A stretch of 64,000 nt of DNA from Spinacia oleracea (GCF_020520425.1 NC_079491.1:46242027-46306026); one strand, 5' to 3'; positions 36,901 through 49,029 are shown, numbered from the stretch's first letter. Notes: generated by a model not told the origin, from the letters alone. Made by a program: numbers and translations.

Positions 36901-39114
36901 TTGTTGAGATCCATAGTATATGTGTTCCCTTTGCGAGTTCCTTCCAAAATAACTTCCTTACTGTTATTGTTAATAATTCGACAATTTTCTGAAGTAAAGC
37001 TTACCGAGTTTCCTTTGTCACAGAATTGTGAAATACTAAGCAGACTGTGCATTAAACCTTCTACCAGGAACACATTATCAATTTAATGGGAACTTGACCT
37101 TTCTACTTTTCCAATGGCGATGATTTCACCTTTCTTGTTGTCTCCAAAGGTCACAGTTCCTCCTTTGTAGGCCTCTAGTGAGAGAAATTTGGTTTTATCT
37201 CCTGTCATGTGCTTGGAACACCCGCTATCAAGATACCACGAGTTGTTCCCCCTCACTAGGACCTGCAATATTATCAATTGTTAGATACAGGAACTCGGGT
37301 TTCCTCGAGTTCCTTTTCTACTAAAGGATCAGCTTTCTTAATCCATATCTTCTTGACAATTTTCTGGTTTTTATTAAACAGTTCCTTCTTTTTGGAACAC
37401 TCAGTCACAACATGATCATCAGTACCACAAAAGGAACAAACTTTGACACTAGGCAGTTCCACATAATTTTTCTTTTTACTATTGTTCCTTTTATAGTAAA
37501 AACCTAGCTAGGCCTTCAGTTCTTTTAGATTGAGCCTTCTCAATCCACTTAGGAGTGATTCTAGGAGCTTGTTCCCGTGCATTAGCTAAGGCTAGTTCCT
37601 TAATTAATTTCTCCTTTTGTTCCTTTACTGTGACCAACTAACTGTTTAAATTTTCCAAATCAACGTTAAAGACCCCCATGCTAATCTCAGTGGACTTGCT
37701 AGGATCTAGGCTTAAATTAAACAGTTTATATTGACTGAGTTCCACTTTGAGAAGAATGTTTTCATTTTTGACTCTCTCAAAGGAGTTTTGAAGAGCAGTG
37801 TTTCTATCAAGCAAGTCAAAGACCTACCCTATACATCAGATCTAACATTATTAAGGTAGGTCATGTGTCCCTTGGTGAGTTCCAAGGCTTTGTCACTTTG
37901 AGCCTTTATTACACTAAGCTTTTTAAAGTTATCTAGAGTTTCTATCAATAATTCCACTAACTTATTTTTAGACAGAGATTGAAGAGTTGAGGAACTTACT
38001 TCTCTTGATGGATCTTGGGTTGTTCCATCAATCTTTGCCATAAGATAAAGGTTTGATGTTTCTTCATTTGGTTGATCCTCATCTTCTTCCGAGTTAGTAG
38101 CATCTCCCCAAGCTGCGATCATAGCCTTCTTGAAGTTGGGTTTGGCAAAGGTTGATTTGTTGAGTCTTTCCTTGGACAAATCCTTTCCCTTTCCTTTCCT
38201 TTTTTCATTTTCCCACTGAGGGCAGTCTTTGATTAGATGGTCTGATTCTCCGCACTTGAAACATCCTTGGTCAGGCTTGGAACCGCTTGGTTTTCTCATT
38301 GAGTTCCTTCCTCTTAGATTTCCAGGTTTAGAGTTCCTGTAAAATCTTTTCATTCTTCTGACCAACATGGCAGCTTCTTCTTCATCAGGATCTGAGTCCT
38401 CCTGTTCCTCAGCCTTAAGAGCAAGGCCTCGGTTCTTGGGATTCTCAGGAACAACTGCTCCTAGATGTAATTCGTGCGTCATCAAGGATCCCGCCAATTG
38501 TTCAATGTTGAATTTGGTGAAATCCTTTGTTTCGAACAATGTCGTTACCTTGGTTCTCCATCTATCATCCTGTGGCATGCTCCTTGGGATCTTCCTAACC
38601 TGTTCATCAGATGGAATATTTCTTCCAAGAGAAACTAGTTCATTAGTGATATTAGTGAAACAAGTAACATTTCCTGTATTGTTTCTCTTGGTTGCATTTC
38701 AAAACGTTCATACTTAGACATTAATTAATCAATTTTTGAACGTTTGACCTCGTTAGTTCCTTCATGAGTTATTTGAAGGAGATCCCAGATTTGCTTTGCG
38801 CTCTTGCACCCCATAACTCTGTTATGTTCGTGAGGTCCAAGGCCGCAATGCAAGATTTTCACAACCATTGCGTTGATTTCATATTTCTCAAAATCTTCCT
38901 TAGTAAATTCAGACATGGGTTTAGGAACTACCTCATTTTGAGCATTGGTCATTGTTACCTCGAAATCACCGACTTCTATGACTCGCCAGACTTGATAGTT
39001 CTCTGCCTTGATATAGATCTCCATCCTGTTCTTCCAGTAGGTGTAGAATTTCCCGTTGAACATTGGAGGTCTTTGAGTGGAATAACCTTCCTCGAGTTTC
39101 TCGTAAGCGTTCAT
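33983..39114 (-). pseudogene. SIRE-like gag-pol, decayed
   Basis: The minus-strand coding region starts near MNAYEKLEEGYS (ATG 39114) and ends at the stop at 33983. Order: Gag; zinc knuckle CFKCGESDHLIKDC (about 38240); a second Cys/His motif CSFCGTDDHVVTEC (about 37420); protease YLDSGCSKHM (about 37230); pre-integrase LWHKRFGH (36850); integrase (HMDLCGPM, DHGTEF); RT ([17 protein letters not shown]); and RNase H (YCDNTSAI, NQIADIMTKPL). Stops or frame changes occur after RSKID (38725), around 37830, 37280, 37080 and 36366, after ALYGLK (35049), near the expected YVDD region, and near 34555 and 34300. The copy is dead and considerably older than family B. Confidence 0.9.
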
Positions 39115-39166
39115 ACTTTCCAGGAACTTTTTCTCAACAGGGTTTCCTGTATTTTTGTGAGATCCT

Positions 39167-39178
39167 GCTCTGATACCA
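39167..39178 (-). other. Primer-binding site of the SIRE-like element
   Basis: TGGTATCAGAGC on the minus strand, two bases after the 5' LTR end. This is the canonical plant Copia site complementary to the initiator tRNA-Met. Confidence 0.9.
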
Positions 39179-39180
39179 AC

Positions 39181-40457
39181 TGATAGTTCAGTAGGAACAC
39201 TAGACAAGAGGGGGGGTGAATTATTTCTTGGGAACTTGGGTAAGTTTCTTGCGGAATTTAAACAATAAAGAGAATGAGAACAATAGGCGAAGAGAGATAT
39301 AAAACGGAGGAACCTTCTTGATACTAATCAAGAAGAACCTCACTACTCTTTTGTATTAATGCAATAACTCTATTACAAATACACTCTTTAACTCGAGTTC
39401 CTCTCGAACACGAGTTCCCCACAGCAATCCCCTTTGATCACTGTGCTCCTCAATCTCTCTATGACTTAACTCTAAGTCGCTCCTTTTCTCTTTGACTTAA
39501 CTCTAAGTCGCTCTTTTTCTCTTTAACTTAACTCTAAGTCAATTAAGGATCACTCAACCCTTAAACCCAAAATACAATTTGATATAAAACTCTAGTACGT
39601 AATAAAGCTCAAAGTAATAAGGAACTCAAGGGACACTCTTTTGAAAACTGATTCTCTTTTAAAACGTTTAAGCTCTTAAGATATATTTTGCAAAGATCAA
39701 TTGTGTGTTTTGAAAAGCAAAAACTCTTCTCCTTTTATAGGAGAGTTTTACCTAGGGTTGGGTACCCATGTTCTCCTCAACTACCCACTAACAATTACTG
39801 CTCAGTAACATGGGCATAGTTAGAGAGAAACAGGGGAGACCAAATCAAAACACTAAATGCACGTTTAAACAGAAATACGTGGGAGAGTTTCAAGGAACAT
39901 GGAAAATCTTTTACTTGAGAAACAAGGAGAATAAATCAGAATCCTATGTTTACATTTATTAATTAAATTCATTTTATTTATTAAAAAGATTTTCCAAGTT
40001 AAAACTCTTTTATAATTACAGTTAATATATTTCATTTAAAACGTACCAAAATACTATGTCCCTTTCATTCCAAATTACGTTTAAACTTTATTAAATACTT
40101 ATATAAATCCTAAAACATAAACTCATATGTTGTAGTCTTCATGTTACACCTTTAGAAGCTTCACTCGAATACTTCCCACTTTGTTCCTTCTCTGGAACGT
40201 CGAGGATCCACATAATATATGAGGATTTCGCCTTAGGAACTCGCCTAAGGATCTCGCCTTGCTTAATGATTATTTCTTCAATGTAGTGTCTGACAAGGAT
40301 CAATTACTTGCTTATATTCCACGTTGCTTAGTTTATCCAACTCAGGATCTCCTTAACTTAGCATTATCCCTCTAAGGATCTCGGAACCTATTATGCAACA
40401 TAACTTAACCAATTGTCAGGAGTTTGCTTTGTCATCATCAAAACTTTAGGGTCAACA
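39181..40457 (-). mobile_element. SIRE-like 5' LTR
   Basis: Intact 1277-bp LTR, TGTTGACCC...CTGAACTATCA on the minus strand, TATA box at 39731-39739. Partner of 20328-21323 plus 31810-32090. Confidence 0.93.
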
Positions 40458-43112
40458 AGATCTCACCTATCTGTGGCATTGTCGATTAGGCCATATAAAC
40501 ATACAGCGCATAGAAAGACTTCAAAAGGAAGGAATTCTAGAACCATTTGACTTAGAGGATTATGGTAAATGCGAATCATGTTTACTTGGCAAAATGACAA
40601 AGCAACCTTTCTCTAAAGTTGGAGAAAGAGCAACTGAACTATTGGGTTTAATCCATACAGATTTATGTGGACCAATGAGTACAAATGCTAGAGGTGGTTT
40701 CAGCTACTTTATAACTTTCACTGATGACTTCAGTAGATATGGTTATGTCTACCTGATGAAGCATAAGTCTGAATCCTTTGACAAATTCAAGGAATTTCAG
40801 AGTGAAGTAGAGAATCAATTAGGCAAGAAGATTAAGGCACTGCGGTCTGACAGAGGCGGTGAATATCTGAGCTATGAATTTGATGACCATCTGAAAGAAT
40901 GTGGAATTCTATCAGAATTGACTCCTCCTGGAACACCTCAATGGAACGGTGTATCGGAACGGAGGAATAGAACCTTGCTAGACATGGTTAGATCAATGAT
41001 GGGTCAGGCCGAACTTCCAATAGAATTTGGGGACATGCACTAAATACAGCTGCACTCACTATAAATAGAGCTCCGTCTAAAGCTGTTAAAAAGACTCCAT
41101 ATGAGTTATGGTTTGGAAATCCTCCAAAAGTGTCTTTTCTTAAGATTTGGGGATGTGAAGTATACGTTAAACGATTAATTTCAGACAAACTGTATCCAAA
41201 ATCTGACAAATGTATCCTTGTGGGCTATCCAAAGGAAACAAAGGGGTATTACTTCTACAATACATCTGAGAACAAGGTGTATGTTGCTCGAGATGGTATC
41301 TTTTTGGAAAGAGATCACATTTCCAAAATGACAAGTGGGAGAAAAGTAGACCTCGAAGAAATTCGAGTCGAACAACAAACTCTAGAGAATTCTCAAGATG
41401 ACATTCAGGTTGAAACTCATAGATCTTTAGAAGTATCTGGTGAGAATCAAGGATCATCTAGAAATGTAACCCCGCGTAGATCGCAGAGATATAGATCTCA
41501 ACCGGAAAGGTACTTAGGTATTTTGACGAACGAGAGCTATAAAGTTCTATTACTTGAAAGTGATGAACCTGTGACTTACAAACAAGCTATGACGAGCCCT
41601 AGCTCCAAGCAATGGCAAGAACCCATGCAATCTGAATTAGACTCCATGTCTGAAAACCAAGTTTGGGATTTGGTCGATTTGCCAGATGGCTACCAAGCCA
41701 TAGGAAGCAAATGGGTTTTCAAACTGAAAAAGGACAAGGATGGGAAACTTGAAGTTTTCAAAGCTAGATTGGTTGAAAAAGGTTACAGGCAAGTCCACGG
41801 TGTGGATTACGATGAAACCTTTTCACCAGTTGCAATGCTAAAGTCTATTCGGATAATGTTAGCAATCGCTGCACATTACGATTACGAAATATGGCAGATG
41901 GATGTCAAAACCGCTTTCTTAAAAGACGTTTTAACAGAAACTGTGTTCATGACACAGCCTGAGGGTTTTGAGGATCCAAAGAATGCTAAAAAGGTATGCA
42001 AGCTTAAGAAATCAATCTACGGATTGAAGCAAGCATCAAGGAGCTGGAATATACGTTTTGATGAAGCAGTCAGTGACTTTGGTTTCATTAAGAACGCAGA
42101 CGAATCTTGTGTATACAAGAAGGTCAGTGGAAGCAAAATTTCTTTTATAGTATTATATGTCGACGATATATTACTTATCGGAAATGACATTCCTATGTTG
42201 AACTCTGTCAAGATTTGGCTTGGGACATGTTTTTCGATGAAGGATCTAGGAGAAGCACAGTACATAGTGGGCATCAAGATTTACAGAGATAGATCTAAAA
42301 AGATGATTGGACTCAGTCAAAGCACTTATATCAATAAGATGCTTGAAAGGTTCAATATGGCAGACTCCAAGCAAGGCTACCTACCCATGTCTCATGGAAT
42401 GACTCTAAGCAAGACTCAGTGCCCAAAAACACTAGATGAGCGTAGACGAATGAGTGGGATTCCATATGCATCATTGATTGGTTCAATAATGTATGCTATG
42501 ATATGTACACGCCCGGATGTTGCGTACGCACTCAATGCTACGAGAAGATACCAGTCTGTCCCAGGAGAGGCACATTGGACTGCTGCCAAGAATATTCTGA
42601 AGTACCTGAAAAGGCACAAAGATGATTTCCTGGTCTATGGTGGAGATGATGAATTAATTTTTAAAGGCTATACGGACGCAAGTTTCCAAACCGACAAAGA
42701 TGATTTCAGATCACAGTCTGGGTTTGTCTTCTGCCTCAACGGAGGTGCAGTAAGCTAGAAAAGTGCTAAGCAAAGCACCATTGCGGATTCTACAACTGAA
42801 GAGGAGTACATTGCTACACATGAAGCAGCAAAGGAAGCGCGCTATATGGCTAAGGAAGCACCAATAGCTCTGTATTGTAATAATAATGGAGCTATTGCAC
42901 AGGCAAAGGAGCCTAGACACCACCAGAGAGTCAAGTATGTACTTCGTAGATTTCACCTTCTACGAGAGTTCGTTGAAAGAAAAGAAGTCGAGATAAGCAA
43001 GATTGGAACTGATGAAAACATCTCAGATCCATTAACTAAACCTCTTCCGCAGGCGAAGCACAACTCGCACACTGCAGGTATGGGAATCAAGCATGTTGGA
43101 GAATGGCTTTGA
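40458..43112 (+). pseudogene. Copia family A integrase-RT-RNase H
   Basis: This continues the polyprotein begun at 16465: TYLWHCRLGH, the integrase with HTDLCGPM, SDRGGEY and ERRNR (all three catalytic acids present), then reverse transcriptase (MDVKTAFLKD, YVDDILLIGND) and RNase H (YCNNNGAI, IKHVGEWL, stop at 43112). A one-base deletion near 41027 (EFGDMH*, where family B reads FWGHAL) shifts the frame. A TAG at 42756-42758 replaces the Trp of AVSWKSAKQ. About ten codons are missing from the RNase H region before LYCNN. Otherwise it is close to family B throughout. Confidence 0.92.
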
Positions 43113-43972
43113 TGTCCTTATGTAATGTTTTAAAGTTTTAGATTTTAATACTTTGTAAAACATTATTGGTTAACCATTCACATTAATGAATAGAATTCAT
43201 TTTTCCATTTAATTTGTGGTTTATTAAATGATGAGTCCCTTCAACTTGACGATATATTCAAGATAGACTGTCAGGACCAGTCTTGTGACTAAGAAATGTC
43301 TATCAGGTGAACTTCAATGTCAAAAGTTGAAAATGGTCCCTGGTCGGAGTTTTCTATAAAGATGGACGCATAGAAAACGTTAGACGACTAGAATGCAAGA
43401 TGACTAGTAGTTCTGTTTCTTGAACTATGTGGACATGGCAATGTCGCTATCATTTGCATAGATACTTACTTTGGGAAGACTAGTATCGGACAGACCTATG
43501 AAACTTTACTGTAAGAGATGAAAATCTGTCATAAGTATATTTCATTAAAATTATTAGACACTAATCCTCAATACCTGAGTGATTTGAGATTACTTGTTTG
43601 AGAACTGCTTACTTTGACTTTGTCAACCGTCGGACCATAAAAGGAGGCTATAAAGGCAACGCTCGGGTAATCACCTATCAAATGAAGTCTAATCTCTAGA
43701 TCGCAAGATTGGGATTGTCCTCCCATAAATTGGGATGAGATGCTGAAAGTTGTACATGGCCACTCGGAGAGCTAGAAACTGTAAAATGCATGGTCGTGCT
43801 CAGATGAATCATAGGCTATAATTATCTATTTATTTGATCAGTTGAACTCTGAAACCGAGAAACACCTCTAGACATAATAAGGATGACAACTCTTACCTTA
43901 TGTTCAAGAGCAAGCATCGAGTGACAAAGGAATTAGGAAATGCACACTTGTCCCTAAGGACAAGTGGGAGAT
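43113..43972 (+). other. Family A 3' untranslated region and polypurine tract
   Basis: Non-coding, closely similar to 1378-2147. It ends AAGGACAAGTGGGAGAT directly before the LTR. Confidence 0.8.
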
Positions 43973-45374
43973 TGAAGGAAATAATGCCCTTGGTCCAAGT
44001 ATGCATTTAATGGTAAGTCTAGTAAATGCGGTTCAGTATTAATTATACAAGTTAATAATTCAGTGAGATCAAGTGAACTGTATGCCTAGCTAGAGGCCGC
44101 TTCAGTTCAAGTGGATTAATGATATTAATCCACAACTTACTCTTGACTGAACCCGTAGGGTCACACAAATAGTACGTAAACGGATCAAGTATTTAATGGC
44201 ATTAAATACTCCATCTATGGATATTCGGAATCGATGGATCTTGGTTCCAGTGGGAGCTGAGATCGTCAAAGGCAAATAATGAATACTCTGGAAACGATGA
44301 TATTGCCGGAAACGGAAATATGGATCGTATCGGAAATATAAATATTATCCAAGTCGTAAATGTTGCCGGAAACGGAAACATGGTACGTATCGGAAAATAT
44401 TATCGGAAATGGAAATATTGCCGGAATCTGAAATATTACCGGAAACGGAAATATTGTCAGAATCGAAAATATTATTGGAATCGGAAAATAATTCCGGAAA
44501 CGGAAATATTAAATATATGTTCGAAACGGAAATTAATTCCGGAATCGGAAATGTTAAATATTGTTCGTATCGGAAATGAATTCGATCCGGAATCGGGAAA
44601 TTAATCGGAAGCGCGTCGTACGAAGAAGCATCGAACGAGCTTGCTAGACGAAGGCCCAGCGCGAAGCCAGGCCCACGTCCAGCAAGCCTAGCGCGCCTCA
44701 CAGCAGCCCAAGGCCACGCCAGGCCCAGCGCAAGGCCAGGCCCAGCGCGCCAGGCAGCGAGTATAATGGCAGCGAGCACGCGTGGGCTTCGTAGCCTGCT
44801 GCGGGCTTTGCGTATGCGCGGGCATGGCCTGCGCGCATGCGGGTCATGCTCGTGTGTGTTTGTGCTTGCGTACGAAACCTTAATCATGTAGGACTTGTTT
44901 AAAGATTAAATTCCTAAATCCACTAGATAAATTAATTAGTAGAATTTAGATTAAATTCAGATTAGTTAATTCGTTTCCTACTAGGATTCTAATACCCGAT
45001 TCCATACCCTATAAATATGTGATTATAGTTCACAATTAATAACGAGTTTTTTCCAAGTATTCATAAGAGTTTTAGGCATAAAATTCAGTCATTTATTTGC
45101 TTCATAAAACCGAAAACACATAGTACCTTTGGGGCGATTCTAGTTAATTAAACCTAAGGCGGATCCGAACGTGCTGTGGACTTTCTACGGAGGGACGACA
45201 CTTGGAGTCCTAAAGACTTGTTCTTGTTCGGTTCGGATGCAGCAAGGGAGGGCACGCTACAAAGAGTATGCGTCCTAAATTATGCTAATTGTTATGTGGC
45301 AATTAATTTGGATTCCTGACTCTAATGGTTTTTCCGCATGATTTATATTCAGTTATACGTATCATAGCCTAACA
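43973..45374 (+). mobile_element. Copia family A 3' LTR
   Basis: 1402 bp, TGAAGGAAATAATGCC...TAGCCTAACA. It is more diverged than the other two family A LTRs are from each other. The minisatellite is at 44284-44600, a GC-rich patch at 44615-44870 and the TATA box at 45010-45017. Confidence 0.88.
45010..45017 (+). promoter_or_regulatory. TATA box of family A 3' LTR
   Basis: TATAAATA in the same position as in the other family A LTRs. Confidence 0.45.
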
Positions 45375-45619
45375 ATGGCCAACCCCATAGCTCAGGTAAT
45401 CAAGCTCCTTACCACCAAGCTAGTTATAACCCAAACTAACGAGGTGGAATGGGCTATAACTACCAATATGGGCAAGGTAGAGGAGTTTCTAGTGGGGGAT
45501 ATCCATTGAATTCGGGAAACCAATATGGCAATTCCCAATATCCTCCTCCCGGTTTCAATGTACCTAGAACTTTTGGCTCTCATTTTTCACCTAATCCTTC
45601 CAGATTTTGTAATGCTCCT
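45375..45619 (+). pseudogene. Scrap of a Ty3-like Gag C-terminal region
   Basis: The translation is glycine-, asparagine-, glutamine- and tyrosine-rich with one stop: GGMGYNYQYGQGRGVSSGG, then YGNSQYPPPGFNVP. Such composition is usual for the low-complexity Gag region of plant Ty3 elements. It is the target into which family A inserted (left) and next to which the Ty3-like LTR begins (right). Assignment by composition only. Confidence 0.35.
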
Positions 45620-45901
45620 TGATGAGTGACATTTATGTCATTCCTAGGGGTAGTTCTTAACTTAATTTTCACATTATTTTTCCTATTTTTAATCTATTTT
45701 TATCCGTTTTAGCCTTTATTTCTTCCATTTTATGTTTAGTAGCTTAATTCGAGTAATTAGCAATTTTTATAAGTTCTTAGGTCTTATTTTCTTAATTTAT
45801 TTCTTTTTCTTTGTTTCAATATATTTTATATAGTTTAATTATTTAGTTTTGGTTATGGATTTTCCATTTTTATTTCTATTTCCATTTCTTTTTATTTAGT
45901 T

Positions 45902-45903
45902 AC

Positions 45904-45974
<71 letters not shown>
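45902..45974. repeat. (ATT)n tract at the 3' end of the LINE
   Basis: About 24 ATT units abutting the LINE 3' terminus. Confidence 0.95.
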
Positions 45975-45977
<3 letters not shown>

Positions 45978-46025
45978 TACTAATAAAAACGTTACAAGCT
46001 TAACAAGCTACAAAAATCAAATGAA

Positions 46026-49000
46026 CTACAAGAAGTTGGAGGGGAGCCGAGATACAATCTGGGCCCCCACTCCTCTAGCTATGGCGAACCCGATCCTGCT
46101 GAAAATATGGGCAGCTGCCCGCGCCCCAATGTCCTGAGCCCTGGAGTACGTCTGAACCCGCTTCAGCAAAGAAACATCCCCTTTCTCTAATTCCCCAAAA
46201 GAAGAGAAGGAAAAAGGAAGGAAACCGTAACCCAAAGCCCTACAACGTGCCGCATACTTATCCTGCTTCCGCTGTGCTGCAACCGCCACAACCCTACCCG
46301 GAACGAAGCCTGACAACCCAGATTGCGTCATAGGGGAAGACCCAGTCAAGTCAACACACACATCCAGACCGCCATCCCATGAGTAAAGCAATATATCTGC
46401 AGGACGAAGAGCTCCATCGCTCTCACTAGTCAGCCCAACATCAACCTCCTTGCGAGCAGAAATCCCCGACCGATAGCAAATATCCAAAAGGGTATCACGA
46501 ACAACATTATGTCGATGCTTGATACCCACAATCCCAGCACAAGACACGGCATGACCCCCATAAATGTCCCCGTCGAAAACCCGAGAGCAAGCAGAACACG
46601 GCGTCGAATCAGTGAACAACGGAATACCCAACCGATAGCAAAGAACCGAACGATAAGTCTTACCGTTCATAGTCTGGCCTAACCCCGAGATGGGGACTGC
46701 CCGCAACCAAGCTGAGGAGTGATCCCCCTGCTGAGATTTCCATAGGGCAACAAGACGTGAAGATAAGGAGTAGGCGGATTCCGCATCAGCAGTAACCTTC
46801 GTGAAATATATGTCTGCCAATTTCTTCATGAGTCTGGGGGCAGTGATCTCACTAGGGCTACGCATAAGGTCGGTCTCCACGGTCCTGTTGAAAAGACCAA
46901 GAGCATCATCAAAGGCCGGTCCCGGACCATCAACACCTGAAAGCCGAAGAAGCGAATCCTGCAAACCAGAAGACTGCAAACGGGATGCAAGAAAAGCATA
47001 ATGCCGAACATCACCAGCTGAATAAACACCCAATCCTCCATAAGAATAAGGCAAGGTGGCAAGGCGCCATTGCCAGTCACCGAACCCAGGTCCCGAAGCA
47101 GTCACGATGCGCTCTAAAGAAGCCCGCAGAGCCACATCAAAAGATAATTGGGCCTCTTCGAAAAGATGAGGCAGACAAGTGCGCATAGCAAAGTAGAGTT
47201 TAGAAACTCCAGTACACGCACGAAGAAGCAACAACTCACACTGGGGATCATTAAGCTTGGCTACAGCATCCATCAACACAACAGTTTTCGACACACGCTG
47301 CGAAATAACCTCCTTACAAAAAGAGGAATCCGTACTGACTGGGCCACCAAGCAACTTAACACCAAGCGCAGGACGAGCAATATCCGTAGGAAAGACACCC
47401 TCCAGACGACAGCGTGGGTCCTCCGAAGGCCAGAAAACCTCCGTCTTCTCAACATTAACATGGAGACCTAAACGAGGACCCTCCTCCAAAATCAACTCCA
47501 AGACCTGCCCAACCACCAAAGTGTCACCAACAATAGTGCCATCGTCCAAGTACCATGCCTGAAGAGATAGATCAAATGAGTCTCGAATTCGACACACCAA
47601 TGGATGTAGAACCAGAGAAAAAAGCAAAGGGCCGAGAGGATCCCCTTGCTGCACACCCTGACAAGACCACAAGGTATGCTCCCCATAATACAGCCGCGCT
47701 GGAGAAGAGTAGCAGAATTCAACCCAACGCGAAAGAGCAGGACAATGGAGCCGAACCTCACGCAACAAAGCCGAACGATCAACTAAATTGAAAGCATTCT
47801 GAAAATCCACCAATAACATAGATAGGCCAACATCGGCCCCACGAGCCTCAACCAACCGATTGACAGCATGGAGAATGGCCTCACCACCAGCTGGAACCCC
47901 AACTCCAAACTGAAGACCTCCAAAGTAGTTTCCTAAACGCGGACCAATCAAAGCAGCCTCGGCCTTAGAAACAAGGCGCCTCCAAATAGTGCCCACAGCA
48001 ATAGGCCGAACACCCCCACCAGGCTTAACCAATGGCGTAAGGGGAGCACTAGCAATGTAACCTCCAAGCTCAGCAGGACACTTTCCAGCAAGAAATAGAT
48101 TAACTACCTGAGTGATAGCATCCACCAACTCATCAGAAACAGCTACAGCAGCACCACCCAAGCAATCCAAAAGGTGTTGAGCACGCAAGCCATCTCTACC
48201 GCACGAAGTACCACGCGGAAAGCCCATAATCTGCTCCAAAACAACAGCGGAGGAAGCAGAAAGGTGATGATCAACAGGGATATCCGGTAAGGTAGGGACC
48301 GGAACGGAAGGGTGCTTTGCTTGCAAATCTGCAAGAGTAGCATCATCGTAAGGGGAAAGACCTGAGGAAGAAAGAACCCTAACGGCAGCAGTGTAATGAC
48401 CGTCAGAAATCTTTCTCTTGCATTCCTTAATATTACGCTCCGCCAAATCATGGTCATCGTCAACATCCAATAGAGGGGGAGACACGCTAGCCAATGTGTC
48501 TATGACAAGTTGCTCAGAACCACCAGGCACACCCCAAGAACGAATAGCAGAGGTGATACACTCCTCCTGTTGCCGCCGCCTAACACCGGAGGAACACTCA
48601 CGATTACTTCGTGGAGAAAAAGTCTTGAGGACACAAAGAGGTAACACGAGCAACTGAACCCAACAAGCAATGTCATCTGGTCTGCAAATCACCTTATCAA
48701 GCGCCCCTTTCAGAACTCGCGAAAAACCCAAACGACATTTGGGAGGGATGGATTTCACAGAACGCAACCGCTTGGACCATAAAGTGTTTAGAAGAGTAAC
48801 ATCAAAAGAAAAATGATGTTCTCGAGGCGCATCAGAAGTAGACAGCACGGAAGCAGGAGCTTGTGGTTTTTGAATACCATAGAGAGTAAAACAAATAGTA
48901 CCATCCCCAGAATCAGGTGGGTCCACGAAAATCGTACTAGAACCACTGCCATGTCGACACCTAATACGATGAGTATGCGTCTTGAAACAATCTCCACATA

Positions 49001-49028
49001 GCCAAATTCCCATACGACGAAAGGTCAC
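46026..49028 (-). CDS. LINE reverse transcriptase with C-terminal restriction-like endonuclease
   Basis: An intact 1000-residue frame. Near the N-terminus is a Cys/His cluster, CGDCFKTHTHRIRCRH (11-26). The reverse transcriptase spans about 260-560: DGLRAQHLL (279-287), LLVDFQNAFNLVDR (405-418, catalytic Asp 408), QQGDPLGPLLF (460-470) and YLDDG (493-497, catalytic pair). A CCHC follows: C811, C814, H826, C830. Then comes R875-P-A-D878, fourteen residues later D893 (VCVDLT), and the lysine-rich RKQDKY (920-925). This matches the RPD-X12-14-D/E...K pattern of R2-type restriction-like endonucleases. The start at 49028 is formal, because the same frame is open further upstream. The zinc-finger piece at 49030-49218 is in another frame, so a one-base shift probably separates what was one protein. 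The C-terminal part is repeated in both truncated copies. Likely role: nicks the target and primes reverse transcription in the nucleus. Confidence 0.85.
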   Translation of the reverse strand: MTFRRMGIWLCGDCFKTHTHRIRCRHGSGSSTIFVDPPDSGDGTICFTLYGIQKPQAPASVLSTSDAPREHHFSFDVTLLNTLWSKRLRSVKSIPPKCRLGFSRVLKGALDKVICRPDDIACWVQLLVLPLCVLKTFSPRSNRECSSGVRRRQQEECITSAIRSWGVPGGSEQLVIDTLASVSPPLLDVDDDHDLAERNIKECKRKISDGHYTAAVRVLSSSGLSPYDDATLADLQAKHPSVPVPTLPDIPVDHHLSASSAVVLEQIMGFPRGTSCGRDGLRAQHLLDCLGGAAVAVSDELVDAITQVVNLFLAGKCPAELGGYIASAPLTPLVKPGGGVRPIAVGTIWRRLVSKAEAALIGPRLGNYFGGLQFGVGVPAGGEAILHAVNRLVEARGADVGLSMLLVDFQNAFNLVDRSALLREVRLHCPALSRWVEFCYSSPARLYYGEHTLWSCQGVQQGDPLGPLLFSLVLHPLVCRIRDSFDLSLQAWYLDDGTIVGDTLVVGQVLELILEEGPRLGLHVNVEKTEVFWPSEDPRCRLEGVFPTDIARPALGVKLLGGPVSTDSSFCKEVISQRVSKTVVLMDAVAKLNDPQCELLLLRACTGVSKLYFAMRTCLPHLFEEAQLSFDVALRASLERIVTASGPGFGDWQWRLATLPYSYGGLGVYSAGDVRHYAFLASRLQSSGLQDSLLRLSGVDGPGPAFDDALGLFNRTVETDLMRSPSEITAPRLMKKLADIYFTKVTADAESAYSLSSRLVALWKSQQGDHSSAWLRAVPISGLGQTMNGKTYRSVLCYRLGIPLFTDSTPCSACSRVFDGDIYGGHAVSCAGIVGIKHRHNVVRDTLLDICYRSGISARKEVDVGLTSESDGALRPADILLYSWDGGLDVCVDLTGSSPMTQSGLSGFVPGRVVAVAAQRKQDKYAARCRALGYGFLPFSFSSFGELEKGDVSLLKRVQTYSRAQDIGARAAAHIFSRIGFAIARGVGAQIVSRLPSNFL

Positions 49029-49029
49029 C

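Larger units (their letters stand above)
20328..40457 (-). mobile_element. SIRE/Maximus-like Copia retrotransposon
   Basis: Minus-strand element with LTRs, a TGGTATCAGAGC primer site, an AAAAAGGGGGAAT polypurine tract and a decayed gag-pol. It is flanked by AGATC at 20323-20327 and 40458-40462. The total is 20,130 bp, about 9.6 kb without the LTR element inserted in its 3' LTR. The SIRE/Maximus label rests on the primer site, the polypurine tract, two zinc knuckles and a long 3' non-coding part. Confidence 0.9.
15853..45374 (+). mobile_element. Copia family A element, broken by three later insertions
   Basis: Leader, gag, protease, integrase, RT, RNase H, 3' untranslated region and 3' LTR follow one another on the plus strand once three insertions are removed: the CACTA end before 15853, the Ty3-like solo LTR 16838-19411 and the SIRE-like Copia 20328-40457. 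The reading frame rejoins sensibly at each junction, for example SDL|TYLWHCRLGH across the SIRE-like insertion. The 5' LTR and primer site would lie beyond the CACTA element, to the left of the window. The right flank ATGGC (45375-45379) should be the target duplication. Confidence 0.8.
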
